Positions 11,306 to 21,530 of a stretch of DNA of 64,000 nucleotides are shown one piece after another (position 1 is the stretch's first letter; every line of letters begins with the position of its first letter). The notes beneath the pieces were generated by a model. That model saw only the letters and a list, made by a program, of their open reading frames with translations. It did not search any database and was not told the DNA's origin. The translations under genes and the position numbers were made by a program. Where the stretch lies: the NCBI GenBank assembly GCA_963170055.1, contig CAUJGJ010000397.1, positions 13,978,428-14,042,427 of the forward strand. Reading direction: 5' to 3'. This DNA is from Halisarca cf. caerulea. Lineage: Eukaryota > Porifera > Demospongiae > Chondrillida > Halisarcidae.

Positions 11306-12217
11306 CAGGAGCGCATAATAATTGGTCAGGAAAGGCGAGGGTAGGAGCGTGAAGCGCCCACGCACATAATTGCATTGTGGTGAGTGAGCCCGTGGTGAAC
11401 GCGTTACTATTTTTAGAACAAAGCCGCCCGTCTGTAGTCCACTGTTCTATTTGATTTCTTGTCCACGTGGTTGTTAAACCGTTCTTCATCGTCGATTTGC
11501 ATGCGCGAAACTATCGTCAGGGCAGCTTACGAAGTGTCGCATCCGCAAAGATGGCCAAAAGACCGCCAAAACAAAAACCTGAGAAGACGAAGTTCACCGC
11601 TAAGCAGCGAAAGATTATGGTAGGAGATTTGGAGAAGGTGGACTATCAGAACCTCATAGACTCAGCTGTCAAAGTAGCTTGTTGGATTCTTCAGCTGTTA
11701 CGACAGATGTTTCCAAAATCTTGAAGTGGCTTCTCACAAATTCCTGAAGGTCATGAAACAACGAAGCGATGCCTTTGCGCTGCTGAGCCAGCTTTCTCAG
11801 AGCTTCACGAGTAGGAGTGAGTACAAGAGAGGTACCTGATCGTCCAGAATCAATAATCCTAGCAGCCAAGCGAGGAGATCTACAAGGCGTCTCGGGGGAG
11901 AAGGCTCCGCTCTGATTCGAGATAATTGCCTTCGGGGTAGTGCAGTCCGTAACGAAGGGAGTGCAGCCAGCCATCTGACGAAAGCACGCCTGTCCTTGAC
12001 AATCGTTTCACGCATGCAAATCGACGATAAAAAAACGGTTCAAAAGAAACAACCACATGGACAAGAAATCAAATAGAACAGTGGACTACAGACGGGCGGC
12101 TTTGTTCTAAAAATAGTAACGCGTTCACCACTGGCTCACTCACCACAATGCAATTATGTGCGTGGGCGCTTCACGCTCCTACCCTCGCCTTTCCTGACCA
12201 ATTATTATGCGCTCCTG
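11306..12217. mobile_element. 912-bp DNA transposon with about 210-bp TIRs, 7-bp TSD
   Basis: Both ends start CAGGAGCGCATAATAATTGG and stay nearly identical as inverted copies for about 210 bp (11306 to about 11520, about 11998 to 12217). It is flanked by AACACAC on each side (11299-11305, 12218-12224), and copy B shows the empty site with one AACACAC (about 45138-45144). The roughly 480-bp core is GC-richer than its surroundings and has exon-like open frames on both strands (plus 11550-11724, minus 11669-11974), none recognised. Long TIRs suggest a MULE-like or P-like element, but a 7-bp duplication fits neither exactly. Confidence 0.88.
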
Positions 12218-12280
12218 AACACACTTATAGGTTATCCAGTCCATGGGGCCAAACAACAAAAGTATCATCCATGCATCTTA

Positions 12281-13011
12281 CACATGTGGGACATGTCCGC
12301 GCTAATTCGAAGGTGTGAAAATTTCGGTCATTTTCACAGCTTCTGTTCTAAACTTATACATGTTTTAGAATATCAAAGAAGGACGTTTGTAGTTAGAGGA
12401 CATGTAAACTTCTCGTTGACCATAATTTTTAACGACTGTTGCGTATGTTGAAGCTGCTACGAAGGTTTTCCCTACCCCTACGCGCAAAGGAATTTCTTTG
12501 GGTGCTGCATGGTGGAACGGCTTCTGGGATATATTTTTACATAAATCGCAATAGCGAAGTATTTACTAAGTTTTCCATGTTGCGTATTTTGTCATTCCTC
12601 TCCAGAGCCGAGATCGGTGAAATCAGCCCAGAAAGTCAGAACTTTAGACGCACATAACTCGGGACTGGAGCAGAAATTCAAAATACGCAACATGGAAAAG
12701 TTAGATCGTATCAATAACTCACATTTGGTATTATAAAACCGTCTTAGCCTTGTTCCCTATGGCAGCACCCAGCGCAAAACTAAAATTCGAAAGAACTTTA
12801 AAGTTTAGTCACATGTCAGCATGTGACAAAGCATCGGTGACGACAAAAAACGTCACTAAACACGAATTCGGCATTCGCATACGCCCGAATAACAACATGA
12901 ATCACGAGATAAATGCGTGAGAAATATTTTATAGGCGCCGAAATATAATATTTCATCACTATGCAAACTGAGAAGCGCTATCATAACAAATGTGGACATG
13001 TCCCTCATGCG
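12281..13011. mobile_element. CATGTGGG-family MITE with verified TA target
   Basis: 731 bp, starting CACATGTGGGACATGTCC and ending GGACATGTCCCTCATGCG. Flanked by TA (12279-12280, 13012-13013); copy B has the uninterrupted site (TA at 45199-45200). A central inverted repeat (about 12577-12590 and 12682-12695, sharing AAAATACGCAACATGG) is shared in layout with the copy at 3212. No ORF of note. Confidence 0.92.
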
Positions 13012-13470
13012 TACCCATACTCTTGGCTAATTGAGTGGTGCTGATTAAATTATTGCACTTGCTTCCAGACTTTCCAGGAATAGGTTGGCAATCACTGGCG
13101 ATAGGGGTGAACCCATTGCTGTTTTATCGGTTAGCTCATAAAAGTTGTCTCCCAGTTGGAAATAGGTTGATCGGAGACAAAGGTTAGTCAGTTCTACTAG
13201 CTAGGATACCGGAATACTGGTTCTATTCCCAATAGTCTGATCATCAGCCAATCGCTCCTCCACCACTTTGAGAGCTCCATCAACAGGTCCCCGTGTGAAA
13301 GGCTCTTGATTGACCATTTCTTTGGTTACATCATCCCAGTTATTCCGTTTTACTGTCCTTGAATCTTTAAAATCTTCCTGCATGCTAGAGTATAGAACCT
13401 TTCTAGATTGAAGGAGTTCAATGAGGTACTCTTGTCGTCAAGCTTTGCACAGGCACCATTACCGGCAGAC

Positions 13471-14459
13471 ATTGCATGCTCCAACTTAACACATGTATAC
13501 ATTCACGTGTCAAGCTGCTAAGTTCTATTCATACTCCAAATCCTGATGTGCATGAACATATGATTTGGGGTAAAACATGTTCGAGTATATAATTATGCAG
13601 AAGTTGGCCGAAGTGTTCTTTATACTTGACCGTCAAGCTTTGCACTAGCACCACGGCAGCCATTTCCCGCATGTGGATTTGGATCACATGTAATTATCAG
13701 CAAATGAGATTACATTAAGAAAACATATGCATAGGTCAATGGTGAACATGTTCACCGAACAACAAATGCCTAATTTGCATGTACGTATTTGCCATTCGTA
13801 AAAGCCGTTCGTGATCAATTCATTGCTTACATACACACACAAACACACATACACACATACACACACCCATACACATACACACACACAGATCAAGGGTAAA
13901 AACCCACCATTATGTATCCAACAACACTCATCGACTATATAGTGTTGAAAACGTTGGGTAGTTTTAAAACAATTACTTTTTTTTCCTATGATAAAGATCG
14001 TCATCAAAAATTAGTCAGAGGCCGAGTAAGATACTTTTAGTTGAGGGGGGGGGGGGGGGGCACAACTAATGCAAGCTAACATGTGACTGAAAAACTTGAT
14101 CACATGATTATTATTGCCCCCTGTGCCCCTATGGTTTTGCTGCCTATGTTGGTATTCCAGTCTGTGTTCATCCGTAAATGGCGGCCTGTAACCAAGTATG
14201 GGCAAATTTCTATAATCGTTCATTTCACAAGCAAACAGTAAGAAACCCCTTCGAGATCACTCTCCAGACAGTGCTAGGAATGTTGGTGAAAGCTTAAGTT
14301 GCTGCAAATTCCTCACATAGCTTGCTGGATTTGTGTGAAGACAAAATTGACCTACCTCCAATATAATAAGATAGTAATAAAAAAGTGGCTATATAGAAAG
14401 GACTACTTGGAATTCGGGTAATGAACATTATTAGGTTTCTGTAAATTTATAAAACTTAC
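13471..14459. other. Duplicated stretch, no assigned gene
   Basis: Matches parts of 45660-45741, 46610-46840 and 47790-48468 in copy B. Contains a CA-rich tract (about 13830-13890) and a run of about eighteen G (14042-14060; eight in copy B). A downstream exon of the zinc-finger gene may lie here on the minus strand but could not be placed. Position 13547-13548 is the empty site for the 868-bp element of copy B. Confidence 0.4.
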
Positions 14460-14815
14460 AGGTGGCTGTTGTTCCATAACTCCTGAATACTTGTCTTTCC
14501 AAGCATTCCAAAGTTCTTCTTCCACTTTATCATGAGGAAACCTGCACTGGCTCTTATTTGGCGCATGGCAGGTGAAGTCGTTGTGTCCAAAAACGTACTT
14601 CTTATCAACCATGCCCTTAAAATTCAATGGAAATCGAATCTCAACAAACTTTTTGTTGACCACGTCCACATACACGACTACTTTTGATAACATCATATGC
14701 TTGCAATGTGTACCATCTGTGAGTTCCCTTGAAGTGCAGTCAATACACAGCTCATACTGAGGCTCAATCACATCTAAAAGGAGTGGAACACCATTTAAAA
14801 CGACCATATTTTTAA
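14460..14815 (-). CDS. Zinc-finger gene copy A, CCCH-like exon (exon Z)
   Basis: Minus-strand exon with a good donor (CCACCT then GTAAGT at 14459) and an AG acceptor just above 14815. It encodes about 118 residues including ELCIDC, then CKHMML, and a CCCH-like unit CHAPNKSQCRFPHDKVEEEL with a Trp shortly after. The Cys-x6-Cys-x3-His pattern followed by E and W residues resembles the fingers of HELZ2 and ZC3H7 proteins (RNA-binding). Copy B (48469-48824) gives an identical protein segment. If the donor is not used, the frame runs to a stop at 14403. Function is inferred from the finger type only. Confidence 0.55.
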
Positions 14816-15469
14816 CTTATTTACATATTATTATGGTGCAACATAAAGATTATTTGCAACTTTATATCATGCATACTTTGTGCCTGAAAATTGACTAAAG
14901 TACTCAGCAAAAAGGTGTCCAATGAATTTGCATATGTACTTTACGAAGAATGTCTCTGGTAATATTCAGGTCCACCTCATAGTTTGTTAGTTTTGACTAA
15001 TATTTAAAAATTTCACCTGGCGCATGATTTTGATCATATTTAATGTTGAATTCGGAGCCAACGTCACAGCCACAATCTTATATATATATATATGAATATA
15101 ATTATTTTGTTTGCCTGCAATTGTCAAGGTGCACGGGCTTCAGGAATCCTTGTAAAAATTATAAATAATATTAAGCTATGCCATGCCCTTAGACGTGCAG
15201 TATGCCAAACAACAGAAGCAAAACTCCCGAAGCTTTCTTGAACAATGGCTGATTTTGCATTATAATATAAAGTTCACCATTTTGGCATTTCCTGTAGGAA
15301 TACAGTAGTCAAACTTGCTTACCTGATGGATACATCATTGTAGCTCTACATATATCATTAGTAACAAAAGCACAAATCCCAAAAAATGGTCAGGGTGCAT
15401 TTTTGCATGCTATACATGTAATATGCATGGTATGTATGTTTATACTTTTAAGTGTATCTGCATGCTAAC

Positions 15470-15623
15470 TTTTCCAGTATCTGAGCTCCAAGGCACTATG
15501 TGCAAAACGACAGCTTCCTTGGTGTTCACAACAAGACCAGTAACGACAAAGCTCTATTTTGTTGTATTGCGATTTGGTTCTCACTGAAACAAAATCTTTG
15601 CTCTCTTCTTTCACTTGGAAAAT
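15470..15623 (-). CDS. Zinc-finger gene copy A, CCCH exon (exon Y)
   Basis: Minus strand, acceptor TTTATGCCAG just above 15623 and donor AAAA then GTTAGC at 15469. It encodes a finger with ELCRYWSCCEHQGSCRFAHS followed by ALELRYWK, the Cys-Cys-Cys-His plus AHS/EL/W signature of HELZ and ZC3H7 CCCH fingers. The copy B exon (52139-52289) is 3 bp shorter, an in-frame difference. This supports selection on the reading frame. Placed between exons X and Z by position; linkage by splicing is inferred. Confidence 0.6.
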
Positions 15624-16822
15624 CTGGCATAAATGATAAATTAAGAAAAAAGAATTAATAGATGCTTCAACCCATGCCATACAGACAGCAAGAAGCTTCT
15701 TTCATTGTGTAGGTAGGTTATCTGCCATCTCACATAAAACAAAATGGCCGGTGGCTCACTGACAAGGAATCATCCCCTTACTGTGTAATTTTTTTTTCGA
15801 TTATAATTTAGTAAGTTTACAGTTTGTTCCACATTTGAGCATACTTTTGTACACAAAAACCCCGATTTCTCCGACCAGAAATTGTAATCTTTGTGTATTG
15901 ACGTAGGCCTGACCATAGGTCCACAAAGACACTCTTTCAAATACTGAATAACCCTCACTAAGATACAAAGCACAGTATAAGTCCAAAATTATCGGATGTG
16001 TTAAAAATGTGAATATACGATAATTTTTCATGCTCTTTAGTAACCATGGCCCCATTCATTGAGTTCTATTTGATACAGACATTGCCTCCGTTGTTATAAA
16101 CTCTCACAAAGAAACTAACTACTAACTTTCACTTGCCACGCTTGTCAGACATTGTTCAATATCCGTACGATACTTTACTGAGGGATGGTTGAAGCAGATC
16201 TCGTGTATTGTTCGGTACAATAAATAATAAAGTTGACATTATACTGCCGAATTATGCCCATAATTTCAGACGTAAAACATCCGCTGTTGCTGAAAATTAC
16301 GCCCATAGCACACTTCGTACAAATTCAATGAAATTATGGTTGAGCAATATTATATGATGCATCATAAAAATGGTGGCCTCACACGAACATCCTCGATATG
16401 TAGCTGTGAGCATTTTCGTGGAAGAATGCAGTGGAATTCTCCTTTTTCAGTTTGATTTGCTTCAACAATCTTAAAAAAAGTTATGAAATGCTGATTTAAG
16501 GCCAGCGTGGCATTCAAATGGCTGTCTCGAACTCGCCGCAAGTCTCGTACGCACTTGCCTACGAGCTTTTGATAAACATTTGGGGAGACATCCATTCCTT
16601 TCCAAAATCATACCTTGATTTGAGTGATTAAATTTCAAAAGAAAATGTACTCCATGTCGATTTCGTTCCTATAGATTTCTACTTATGTGCGCGTACCCAT
16701 TTATTTGCCCGTAAATCTTCCGTAAGAAAAAAATTTAGGCGCATAAAACAGTCTGTAAATAGGGCGTCTGTAGAAGCACACTATGCTTGTTTTGCGTCAA
16801 CTTTACAATTTTTGTACCATAG
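15624..16822. other. Duplicated intron-like stretch
   Basis: Likely intronic for the minus-strand zinc-finger gene. Copy A has about 180 bp (15781-15960) missing in copy B. A 77-codon minus-strand frame at 16362-16595 is interrupted by a TGA in copy B and is not accepted as an exon. Confidence 0.4.
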
Positions 16823-16938
16823 CTGTATGTGTGGATACCGTGCGTGTTTATCAACGTTCCTGGGTTCCTGAGGCTGGAGAAGAGCTAGAAGTACATGAGA
16901 TGGGTAACCATGTAGATAGGCACCACTGTGGCTGTGAT
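16823..16938 (+). CDS. HIRAN-like exon, copy A
   Basis: A 116-bp plus-strand exon bordered by an AG acceptor (TTTTGTACCATAG) and a strong donor (GTGAT then GTAAGT). It reads VCVDTVRVYQRSWVPEAGEE, then LEVHEMGNHVDRHHCGC. The order Y...W.P..GE.L...E..N..DR resembles HIRAN-type modules in invertebrate transposon-linked proteins; a typical next part (VGH.P) was not located. It lies antisense within the zinc-finger gene. The copy B exon (53257-53372) has the same length and splice sites with few substitutions. Single exon, so the call is tentative. Confidence 0.4.
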
Positions 16939-17597
16939 GTAAGTAAATTTCATCAGCGGAAATTATCTGGACAGCAGATTTATTGGATATTTATCAAGCT
17001 CTTTTAGATCCGGTCAGGCTGAAAAATAATTAATCCTTGTCGGATAAATTAGGGCCTGTATGGTAGATATGTCCTTGATATTGTATAAATATATATTACA
17101 GAACTGTATATTTCGTTCCAGCAAAAAATAAGGGAGGCTGCGTCAGTATTTTGATAACATCCACCATTTTTGTTTTATGTCCAAATTGGACATAACTTAC
17201 TTGCGGATATAACACGCTATTTACGAGTACTAAAATACTCTGATAAAGGGTTATAATAGCTGTTATCACACTTTCTTCTTCATTGCTGGAAATTCAGCGC
17301 AAAATGTATTATACAAAATGTATCTGCTGGATATATAGTCTAGCTTCTGCATGAGTTCCTTCTTGTGTTTCTCCTCGTTTGAAGCTATATCACATCAAAT
17401 ACAGAGCAAATGTAGTATACTATAGCGACGTGGTTTGAAAATATTGTACAAACTTTAATAATTCGAATTTGAGGGCCTATGATCCCCTAAATTGGATGGT
17501 GATTTCAAGTGACCTACATGCACAAAGTCAATTAAGGATAGAAAAAAAAATAATCGGACACTATAAGAAACAATTTATCTAACATTCTTTTACACAC
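16939..17597. other. Duplicated intron-like stretch
   Basis: No ORF of note. Contains an inverted pair TTATGTCCAAATTGGACATAA (one long palindrome, about 17175-17195), kept in copy B. Probably intron of the zinc-finger gene. Confidence 0.4.
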
Positions 17598-18170
17598 CTT
17601 TCTGTGATTTGTAGATTTACAAGTTCCAACTCTTCTAGGATTAGCCAACTGTGCATAGTAACACTCCGAGCAAAATAACCGGAGAGCAGATGACTTTAGC
17701 GGATCAACCTCTACAGAATCAAAAGCTGTGGCTGCTTGACTTGTCTTTTTCATAACAGTTGGCTGTTTGTGGGGTTTTCTTGTATAACAGTCTGATTCTG
17801 CCTGGAACCTTGAGGAGAGTGTCTTTGGCACTGAAAATGGTTTTCCGGATGCTTGAATTTTGGTCTCATCACCTGAATCACTGCTAAAATCCCCAGAGTC
17901 AGTGTCAGAAATAGAATCTGGATCCGCGTCTGACACATCATTCAAATGTGTTGCATAGTCAAAAGCATCTGATCCTAGTACAGCATCATCTTCAAGATTA
18001 TCCATGTGGATATCACTTGCAAGATCTTTAGGATCAACTACATCAGATTCCTGATTATCATCATTTAATTGATACATATAATCACTTCCTTCAGTGACTA
18101 AGCCATGTCTCTGAGATGCCCTTGCTGAAGAGCGGCCAATTGGCATAGGTAGTGGACTCTGGGGTTGCTC
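17598..18170 (-). CDS. Zinc-finger gene copy A, acidic exon (exon X)
   Basis: Minus-strand exon with acceptor CTCCAG above 18170 and donor CAGAAAG then GTGTGT at 17597. The first ATG in frame is at 18146. It encodes an acidic Asp/Ser/Glu-rich segment (DVSDADPDS...DTDSGDFSSDSGDE), then a Cys-rich end LFCSECYYAQLANPRRVGTC followed by KSTNHRK, a C2..CH-type zinc-binding arrangement like the N-terminal fingers of HELZ2. In copy B this exon has four extra residues after QAES (12 bp, in frame) and is split by a 6.7-kb transposon. Together with exons Y and Z it suggests an RNA-binding HELZ2/ZC3H7-like protein; no helicase domain is present in the window. Confidence 0.6.
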
Positions 18171-18577
18171 CTGGAGTCATTCAAACATAGGGATCACTGA
18201 TATTATCTGACCCTGCATCAATAAACTGCAACAGTAAACCCCATACAGTAAACCCCATGCAAATTATACCACGATCCCTCGAAAATTGTAAATTCAATGA
18301 ATGTACAAATATAATGGTGAAATCTCTCTAAATAAACCCTCTGTAATCTGAAACCCTCCGCAAACTGGACATGTTTTCAATCCCCTTCACTGTAACAGTT
18401 ACACAGCATTCACTGTACACATGGTTATGGTATGTCTGATTTGGATATAAAAGAAAATGACAGACATTATTAAAGCGATGGAATAAATAAATCATTGCTT
18501 TGTTTTCTGCAAGAACAAGATGTACAGTTCTAACTTTTAATTGTTTTCATTTGGACTTCCGGTGTGTAACGCTCGTC

Positions 18578-18672
<95 letters not shown>

Positions 18673-19383
18673 TATATAATATGGATTTGAAGAAAAGTCT
18701 TATAATAGAGAATTTATATAATAGTAATAGAGAAGTATGAATTTATACAGGAATGAGTTAGAGGAATTGTTTTGAAAACAATTGCCAAATATGGCAATTG
18801 TTTTCAAAACAATCATCCAGTTACAATAAACAGTATGTTCAATGAATGTTCAGCTGTGCACTTACACTCCAATGCTTTGCAAGTGATTCGAGTGCGTGGG
18901 GTGGCAGCCCCCACGAGTTTTTAACTCGAATTACTTGTTAGCTTGAACCAACACTCATCATGCCTTAGATACTATATTGTATCTATAGACATGAGCCTAA
19001 TTTACAATTTCATGTGACAGGATATTAGCTGCTATCCAACGAAGAAGAGGGATGATCCCACAAGGATATTATATTAATCAAATTTTCCGTCCTAAAAGCA
19101 ATAATTATTGAACCTTTCACAAATTGTTCCTAACCTTTTATCGAGGGATGGAAGTGCCCACGCAAAAAGTATTATCGTGGATGAGCTGCTATATAGTGGC
19201 TCAACCAGTGGTTGTGGGAGATGGGCGTAGCATAGCAAACTTTGTTCAAATTTTATATGCACACTACATGTGGTGATAAGGGCACTTGGTAGAAATTTGA
19301 GAGCTCTGGTGAACATTACAACAAAGTTATAAGTAGCAGTAAATAATACAAAAACAACTAAAAAGTGTGTTATGCGACAATTA
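18171..19383. other. Upstream region of zinc-finger gene copy A
   Basis: Homologous to 61309-62093 in copy B except for about 400 bp (18540-18940) found only here. That extra part holds a (TA)n tract (18581-18680) and a perfect hairpin at 18766-18813. Nothing coding recognised; a 74-codon minus-strand frame at 19092-19316 is similar in both copies but carries no known motif. Confidence 0.45.
18766..18813. repeat. Perfect 21-bp-arm hairpin
   Basis: ATTGTTTTGAAAACAATTGC plus C is followed by a 6-base AAATAT loop and the exact complement. Each arm holds a smaller palindrome (TTGTTTTGAAAACAA). Found only in copy A. Confidence 0.9.
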
Positions 19384-20142
19384 CACAGGGTGTTTATAAC
19401 CGTCTGTTGCTTGTTCCGATTGTGGGCGGTGCTTGTTTTCTACGTCATCAATTAGCGGCTGTTTTTAATGCGTCATTTAGCGTCTATCACATGACGTATG
19501 AAATTTCACGTATCAACAGAATGGGAGAAGAAGGCGACTTTTGTGACGTTTAGCCTACGTACCCGTGAAACGTCACGAAAATGGCAGTTTTGTTGAGGGC
19601 GAAGATGAAGTCGCTTGGTTAGACCTCAGATGCATTCGAATCTCACCAAATCCAACTTCGATGGAATCTTAAGATGTTTCGGTTTGCGAAAATCGTTCCG
19701 GGCATAGTGCTACAATCAACCAGTTTTTTGCAATTGGACCATTTAGGCTAAATTTTGGCCGTTTGAAGGGTGACAAAACAGGTTTTTTGGTTATAACTTT
19801 CTTACGGAAGATTATAACCTATAGCCCGGAGCGATTTTCAGATAGCTCACCACTTGTTCTGTCTTTTTGTGTTATTTAATGGGAATTGAGAGGGATCTAA
19901 GGTCTAACCAAGGCGAAGTTTGTCTAAAAGTGCTATGTATTCCTAGCTGGCTATCTTCCTTCAGACAATAGAAACAATCGCTAGTTAAGTGCCAACATGC
20001 GCGGAATATATACAACTTTCGTCCCGTAAGAAGAACTGGGCGAAAATCTGGTCAACGAAGTAGAAACGATTGATAATTTTTGAAGCTATTTCAAGACGGC
20101 CATTTTTGCATTTTATTCCCGGACGGTTATAAATACCCTGTG
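19384..20142. mobile_element. 759-bp CACAGGGTGTTTATAACCG MITE, TA target
   Basis: Left end CACAGGGTGTTTATAACCG; the right end is the complement of CACAGGGTATTTATAACCG. Flanked by TA (19382-19383, 20143-20144), and copy B shows the empty site near 62100. A second 759-bp member sits at 62776-63534. The interior includes AAAATGGC preceded by a CGTCAC motif, but no convincing ORF. Confidence 0.93.
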
Positions 20143-20725
20143 TATACAATGATATACAGAATTATGAATTGTTTTACAAAGAATTGGACCAGGTTTGAAT
20201 TCGTCAAAATGAGGTTCTTGGCTAAATCTAAGATTTACAAGCTCTTGCACCTTGTATCGCTTGGAACTGTACCTTTCTCGTATCCTCTCAAGAGTGATCC
20301 TTTGAAAATATGCCAAAAATCAGATAACAGAGCTCGCACCGCTGTCTATGTGTGCTATTGCTATCGCTTCAACCGCTTCTTTACACATTTTTGGACTGTT
20401 CTTTAGCCTACAGTGGATATTCGCTACTTTTGTAAGGTTTATGCAGTGAAAGTAAGCTATTCAAACCGTGTATTTTCACCCATCATCAGAACTTTTATAT
20501 CTTTACATTTTGATCTATTCCAAGTCAGTGTGAGAAAAATTCTTTCAATTAAGTATTCATTTGTGTTTCTTATAAGCTTAGCTAGCTATAAAAGTATTAG
20601 TAGTGCCAAAAACAATTGAATTCTCTCAAGAATGCTTGAAAAAGAAAGAACCACTATGGTGGCTTGTCCACGACTATGGCTACACAATTTCACCATTTAG
20701 CCCAGAATACGGATTGGTATAATAG

Positions 20726-20761
<36 letters not shown>
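20143..20761. other. Duplicated stretch ending in (TA)n
   Basis: Matches 62101-62690 in copy B. An open frame 20080-20406 starts inside the neighbouring MITE and is not supported as a gene. Duplication homology ends in the TA tract at about 20728-20759. Confidence 0.5.
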
Positions 20762-20762
<1 letters not shown>

Positions 20763-21040
20763 CCACACCAATTTCACACCAATTGGTTTTGAGTCATTGG
20801 GAGTATTCGGTGATAGTGCAATGTCCTTTTTGAAGGAATTGGCTCACCGCATTCGATTGAAGTCCGCTGATCCTCAGTCTTTTTTTCATTTATGTCAGAC
20901 AATTAGTGTTACTATTCAAAGATTCAACTCAGTAGCAATCCTAGGTTCCATTGTCAATGATCATTTTGTTTAGTTATTTTCAGTTATCCTGTCCTTTGGG
21001 CAGTTGTTTTTTGTGTGTGTCTGTTCTAATATATTAAAAA

Positions 21041-21058
<18 letters not shown>
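20762..21058 (+). pseudogene. LINE C-terminus and poly(A) tail
   Basis: Reads TPIGFESLGVFGD, then SFLKELAHRIRLKSADPQSF and VTIQRFNSVAIL, the last part of the LINE protein also seen at 23190-23285 ([14 protein letters not shown], then DPQSF). A short 3' untranslated part ends in 23 A (21036-21058), a genuine retrotransposed 3' end, and runs into (TA)n. The 5' side stops abruptly at another (TA)n tract. Confidence 0.7.
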
Positions 21059-21119
<61 letters not shown>

Positions 21120-21530
21120 GATATATATATGTACTGCATGTATATATGACTATATATATAATATTATGTATATATATATGTATATATACATATATATGTA
21201 TGTATATAGATGTATATATATATATGTATATATATGTAGTGTTCGTATTCGCAGTGGCTGTATTGTCGTGCTGTAATACGTAGGCTTCAATACACGTTTG
21301 TGTATGTTGCTATGTAGTCTGTAGGTATATGTGTATTAGTTTTGGTTGATGTAGGTGTACATATATATAGTGTAGATAGATATGTGTATATTGTTTTTTT
21401 TTCTTTGTGTCTGCTTTTCTTTTGGCCTTGTGTATACCTATGCTTAATGAATATATGTATATATGTATATATATGTATATATATATATGAATACATATAT
21501 ATACATAGGGCAAGTTGGGTCTCACATAAT
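21059..21530. repeat. TA-rich and ATGTAT-type simple repeats
   Basis: (TA)n followed by irregular TATATATG/TATACA units with a short more complex middle (21240-21440). No gene; open frames here are low-complexity. Confidence 0.85.

Larger units (their letters stand above)
10592..13470 (-). pseudogene. Penelope-like retroelement, copy A, broken
   Basis: Minus strand. RT pieces near 13090-13180 include FYELTDKTAMGSPLSPVIAN, the Penelope-type RT core, and DDTFVVWPHG near 12230-12270 holds the catalytic Asp pair. FHSHLNQQHPSIKFSAE and LPFLSVLV follow at 11220-11300, and the C-terminal GIY-YIG endonuclease (EIPCKDCDKVYVGETKR) sits at 10600-10766. Two insertions absent from copy B split it (11306-12217, 12281-13011) and the 3' end is deleted. 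Penelope elements pair RT with GIY-YIG rather than an APE nuclease. Frames are also interrupted by point changes. Confidence 0.85.
8031..20727. repeat. Segmental duplication, copy A
   Basis: Collinear, same-orientation match to copy B (40536-62680). Homology begins inside the Kolobok element at CAGATACTCCC and ends at a (TA)n tract. Copy A alone carries the insertions at 11306, 12281, 19384 and about 18540-18940, and an extra 180 bp at 15781-15960. It lacks about 660 bp of Penelope 3' sequence present in B (43777-44440). Point differences are sparse; identity was not computed. Confidence 0.93.

Noticed and set aside
16362..16595. 77-codon minus-strand frame as an exon of the zinc-finger gene
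   Set aside because: The homologous stretch in copy B has an in-frame TGA and the flanking splice signals are weak.
20080..20406. 108-codon frame conserved in part at 62100
   Set aside because: It starts inside the 759-bp MITE, which is absent from copy B, so the start is accidental and no domain is seen.
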